A stretch of DNA of 64,000 bases from Sphingomonas sp. Its GTDB lineage: Bacteria; Pseudomonadota; Alphaproteobacteria; Sphingomonadales; Sphingomonadaceae. The stretch covers positions 1 through 64,000 of the forward strand of contig JAFOMG010000003.1 of NCBI GenBank assembly GCA_017418975.1, in the 5' to 3' direction. Both the position numbers and the translations under genes were made by a program. Below, piece by piece: positions 61,322-64,000 of this stretch. A model generated the notes under the pieces. The model searched no databases. It saw only the letters and a program-made list of their open reading frames with translations, and had not been told where the DNA came from. How positions within the stretch are numbered: the stretch's first letter is position 1; the number at the start of each line of letters is the position of its first letter.

Positions 61322-61345
61322 GGCCCGCCGCCAGACCGGCGGGCC
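61322..61345. terminator. Hairpin between mfd and the transducer gene
   Basis: GGCCCGCCG-CCAGAC-CGGCGGGCC is a 9-bp GC-only stem 52 bp after the mfd stop and 20 bp before the next start. No T run follows, so it may equally be a leader structure. Confidence 0.4.
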
Positions 61346-61364
61346 TCCCCCCAAGGAGTGCCGA

Positions 61365-62870
61365 GTGACCGACCCCATTTCTTCCCGTCTCGCGTTCATG
61401 GAGATGGATGCCGCCCAGCGCGCCACGCTTTCCGGAAACGGCGCGCTGATCCGCTCGGCGATCGGCAAGGCACTCGATCGTTTCTACGCCCGCGTCCGCG
61501 CCACGCCGGAGACCGCGCGCTTCTTCGCCAGCCCCGAGCATATGCGCAGCGCCCAGACGGCGCAGGAAGGCCATTGGAACCACCTCGCCACGGGGCAGTT
61601 CGATGCGCAATATCACCAGAGCGTGCGCCGCATCGGCGCCACCCATGCGCGCATCGGGCTCGAGCCGCGCTGGTATGTCGGCGGCTATGCGCTGGTGCTC
61701 GAGCAGCTGCTCCACGAGGCGATGGCGCGCACGCCCTGGTGGCGGCGCCTGCTCGGCACGCTGCGCCCGCGCGCGCTCGCGGTCCTGCCCGCCGCGCTGG
61801 TCAAGGCCGCGTTGCTCGACATGGAATTGTCGCTCTCGATCTATTTCGAGGAGGAGCAGGCGAGCCGCGAAGCCGCGATGGGCACGCTGGACGAGGCCCT
61901 TGCCGCGCTCGCCGGCGGCGACCTCACCCGCCAGCTTGCGGACATGCCGGGCGCCTATGCCTCGCTCGAGCATAGCTATAATCACACGCTCGCCCGGATG
62001 CGCGAGATGATCCAGGCCGTTGCCATCGGCACGCGGCGGATCAACGGCACCACCGACGAGATCGCGCAGGCCGCGGACGATCTCGCCCGGCGCACCCAGG
62101 CGAATGCCGCCAGCCTCGAGCAGACCAACGCCGCCGTCGCGCAGATGGGCGATCGCTCGCGCAGCACCGCCCAGGCCGCGAAGTCGACCGTCATGCGCGC
62201 CGATCAGGCGATCGCCACCGTCGATGGCGGGCGCGGCGTCGCCACCCAGGCGGTCGAGGCGATGAACCGGGTCTCGGAAAGCGCCAAGGGCATCGACGCG
62301 GTGATCGAGGGGCTGGACAAGATCGCGTTCCAGACGCGCGTGCTCGCGATGAACGCCGCGGTCGAGGCCGGGCGCGCCGGCGAGGCGGGGCGCGGCTTCG
62401 CCGTCGTCGCCGACCTGGTCAGCGCGCTGGCGATGCGCGCCGAGGAGGAAGCCGGCCGCGCCCGCGAGCAGCTCACCACCACCCAGGCGGAGGTCGTCAC
62501 CGCGGTCGATGCGGTGATGCAGGTCGACGGCGCGCTGGCCAACATCGCGAGCGACGTCGGCGAAGTGCATGCGCTGCTCGGCAGCATGGCGCGGGACAAT
62601 GGCGCCCAGGCGATCGCGATCGGCGAAGTCTCCACCGCGATCGGCGCCATGGACCAGGGCACGCAGCAGAACGCGGCCATGGTCGAGCAGACTTCGGCCG
62701 CCACTCGCACGCTCGCCCAGGAAGCCCGGACGCTCGCCGAGCGCACCGGCGCCTTCCGCACCGATGCGGCCGCCATGCCGCCTCCCCCCAATGGCAAGCA
62801 CCCGATCTTCAGCGGCACGACGCGCGATTTGCCGCCCGCCGCCGTTTCGGCCCTGCGCGTGCGCGCCTAG
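61365..62870 (+). CDS. Globin-coupled chemotaxis transducer (protoglobin + MCP)
   Basis: GTG 61365 follows AAGGAG, giving 501 residues. The N-terminal globin-coupled sensor domain (about 1-170) includes FFASPEHMRSAQTAQEGHW and THARIGLEPRWYVGGY, with the heme proximal His in THARIGL. A HAMP-like helix (about 200-260) links to a methyl-accepting signalling domain with the hairpin tip around NAAVEAGRAGEAGRGFAVVA near residue 325. It has no TM helix, so it should sense oxygen or other gases in the cytosol and pass the signal to CheA. No che genes are in this window. Confidence 0.9.
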   Translation: MTDPISSRLAFMEMDAAQRATLSGNGALIRSAIGKALDRFYARVRATPETARFFASPEHMRSAQTAQEGHWNHLATGQFDAQYHQSVRRIGATHARIGLEPRWYVGGYALVLEQLLHEAMARTPWWRRLLGTLRPRALAVLPAALVKAALLDMELSLSIYFEEEQASREAAMGTLDEALAALAGGDLTRQLADMPGAYASLEHSYNHTLARMREMIQAVAIGTRRINGTTDEIAQAADDLARRTQANAASLEQTNAAVAQMGDRSRSTAQAAKSTVMRADQAIATVDGGRGVATQAVEAMNRVSESAKGIDAVIEGLDKIAFQTRVLAMNAAVEAGRAGEAGRGFAVVADLVSALAMRAEEEAGRAREQLTTTQAEVVTAVDAVMQVDGALANIASDVGEVHALLGSMARDNGAQAIAIGEVSTAIGAMDQGTQQNAAMVEQTSAATRTLAQEARTLAERTGAFRTDAAAMPPPPNGKHPIFSGTTRDLPPAAVSALRVRA

Positions 62871-63106
62871 CTTGGGGGCCTCATGCCTTTCCGACTTTCA
62901 CGGCACCGGTATTTTTGCGTAGTTGCGCATACTGGAACTCCGTTCAGGATGCAGGCGAAATGGTGCTGCTCGGCGCAATGCCCAGGCCGCCTGCTCCTCT
63001 GGTGCGCAGGCGACTGCGGGTCATCGCGTGGCTTCGTCGTGTTGAAGCCGATCCGATCTGGCGGATTTCGCGTTGAAACGTCTAGAACAAGGCTGCGTAT
63101 CTGGCC

Positions 63107-63676
63107 GTGACCAATGGGATTGAGGCAGGCGAGACCCTGAACGGGTCCGCTCGTGAGGAGCGAGGCTTGAGGGAGCCGGACAGTTTCGAGCAACGCCGAT
63201 TGTTGACCGAAGCGATGGCCCGGTTGTCGCATGCGACCTCGATCGACGAATTGGTCAACGTGCTGCGGGAATGCGCGCGCACGATCGCGCGCTGCGACGG
63301 CGTCACCGTCATCCGCCGCGAGGGCGACCGTGTTGCCTATGTCGCCGAGGATGCGATGACTCCGCTTTGGGCGGGCGAGCGCTTTCCGATCGAGAATTGC
63401 ATATCGGGCCTCGCCATCCTCGAGGCGCGGCCGATCCACATTCCCGACATCTATGACGATCCGCGCGTTCCGGTGGATGCGTACAAGCCCACCTTCGTGC
63501 GCAGCATGTCGATGTATCCGATCGGGCTGATGGGGCCGAGCATGGCGATGGGCGCCTATTGGGCGGAAGCCGGGCCGATCGATCCGAGCACCAGCGCGCT
63601 GCTCGCCAGCCTGGCCCGCTATGCCGGGGTCACGCTGGGCCGCGTCACCGAAGGCCGGGGCGCCGACCCGGCCTGA
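63107..63676 (+). CDS. Stand-alone GAF domain protein
   Basis: The 189-residue protein holds one GAF domain (about 38-180): LLTEAMARLSHATSIDELVN, then FPIENCISGLAILEARPIHI, then DIYDDPRVPVDAYKPTFVRS and IGLMGPSMAMGAYWAE. The sequence resembles the GAF sensor of HWE-type histidine kinases, but the kinase domain is missing. It could be a sensor partner or the remains of a shortened kinase. GTG 63107 is the likely start, with a weak ribosome binding site. The preceding 236-bp gap has no gene. Confidence 0.75.
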   Translation: MTNGIEAGETLNGSAREERGLREPDSFEQRRLLTEAMARLSHATSIDELVNVLRECARTIARCDGVTVIRREGDRVAYVAEDAMTPLWAGERFPIENCISGLAILEARPIHIPDIYDDPRVPVDAYKPTFVRSMSMYPIGLMGPSMAMGAYWAEAGPIDPSTSALLASLARYAGVTLGRVTEGRGADPA

Positions 63677-63678
63677 GC

Positions 63679-64000
63679 TCACCGAAGCGCGAGGCTCTCC
63701 TCGCCCTCGGCTTCCAGCTCGTCCGCGGAGAATTTCTCGCGCTGCATGCTGAAGCCGCCATACGCCTGGTCCACCTTCCAGCTGCCGCTCGCCTCGGTGC
63801 CCTGGTCGTCCACGCTGCCTTCGTAGAAGACGGCATGGTCCCAGCGGCCGTGATATTGCTTCACGAACTGGATTCGCGCGCCGCTGCGGCGCCCCGCCAC
63901 CGTGGCGCCGCGCACGCCGCCCTGCCCGTCCCGCTCGCTGATGCTGCCCGAAACGGCGCCGGCGGTCTCCTCGAGCAGGGCGATGAAGCCATTGTCCTGC
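63679..64000 (-). CDS. Hypothetical protein, C-terminal part, cut by window edge
   Basis: The minus-strand frame is open from the edge to a stop at 63679-63681, giving at least 106 residues of which the start lies outside. The visible part is polar and beta-rich: FVKQYHGRWDHAVFYEGSVD, then EASGSWKVDQAYGGFSM, ending in an acidic helix EKFSADELEAEGEESLALR. It resembles small beta-barrel proteins of unknown function. No motif identifies it. It converges on the GAF gene with only two bases between stops. Confidence 0.6.
   Translation of the reverse strand, partial: QDNGFIALLEETAGAVSGSISERDGQGGVRGATVAGRRSGARIQFVKQYHGRWDHAVFYEGSVDDQGTEASGSWKVDQAYGGFSMQREKFSADELEAEGEESLALR

Noticed and set aside
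1..64000. tRNA or rRNA gene
   Set aside because: I saw no cloverleaf-type sequence or conserved rRNA segment in the gaps, although a covariance search was not possible here.

Overview
The window looks like chromosomal DNA of a GC-rich alphaproteobacterium of the order Sphingomonadales (Sphingomonas or a close relative). The reasons are the GC-rich codon use, the gene content (a DUF1465/RcdA-family protein, an alphaproteobacterial single-cysteine DksA, SdhE, a GTTC-N7-GTTC SOS box in front of lexA) and the run trpG, trpD, trpC, moaC, moeA, lexA, comEC, gltX, gltA, which I recall as characteristic of this order. I see no tRNA, rRNA, CRISPR array, integrase or transposase gene. Most of the window is housekeeping chromosome, with short palindromic repeats in the gaps.

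Layout. 0-5.7 kb: a composite repeat, a nitronate monooxygenase, an RcdA-type protein, a divergent pair of YdcH-like mini-proteins, a PilZ protein, dksA, and a Ser/Thr-repeat surface protein. 5.8-9.3 kb: serS, an NlpD-like lipoprotein with a degenerate LytM domain, and a K+ channel-like protein. 9.8-15.3 kb: an AAC(3)-type acetyltransferase, a DMT-family protein, rimO, a serine hydrolase and an M14-like protein. 15.4-19.7 kb: trpE and ppiD, then divergent tpiA. 19.7-28.1 kb: an MFS exporter, a hydrolase-fold protein without its catalytic serine, an M17 aminopeptidase, a membrane PQQ dehydrogenase and small secreted proteins. 28.2-42.6 kb: trpG, two secreted or periplasmic proteins, trpDC, moaC, a GST, a PilZ protein, moeA, lexA, an EF-hand membrane protein coupled to comEC, gltX and gltA. 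43.4-47.1 kb: a three-gene operon (NTP-transferase-like membrane protein, DUF2336-like protein, histidine kinase-like protein lacking the phospho-acceptor His). 47.2-52.7 kb: NamZ-type muramidase, DOMON-like protein, alginate-export-type porin, tyrS, PilZ. 52.9-55 kb: a Cys-rich secreted protein, a small secreted protein behind a Shine-Dalgarno-masking hairpin, and a second composite repeat. 55-64 kb: recG, a small protein, sdhE, mfd, a globin-coupled chemotaxis transducer, a GAF protein and a gene cut by the window edge.

How the genes fit together. Tryptophan synthesis is split: trpE lies on the minus strand behind ppiD, while trpG, trpD and trpC lie on the plus strand more than 11 kb away. 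Inverting about 15.3-28.1 kb would put trpE directly in front of trpG, so I infer an inversion. Repair and SOS genes (lexA, recG, mfd), molybdenum cofactor genes (moaC, moeA), protein and RNA maturation (rimO, serS, gltX, tyrS) and central metabolism (tpiA, gltA, sdhE) make up the core. Three PilZ proteins occur with no GGDEF or EAL protein in the window. Two TTAACCAT motifs in front of the Ser/Thr-rich surface gene and one in front of the NlpD-like gene suggest CtrA control.

Most unusual observations: the ribbon-helix-helix/transmembrane/EF-hand protein translationally coupled to comEC; the operon with an apparent pseudo-histidine kinase; the Ser-to-Arg hydrolase-fold protein; the hairpin masking a ribosome binding site near 54.1 kb; and a composite repeat present at both ends of the window in inverted orientation.
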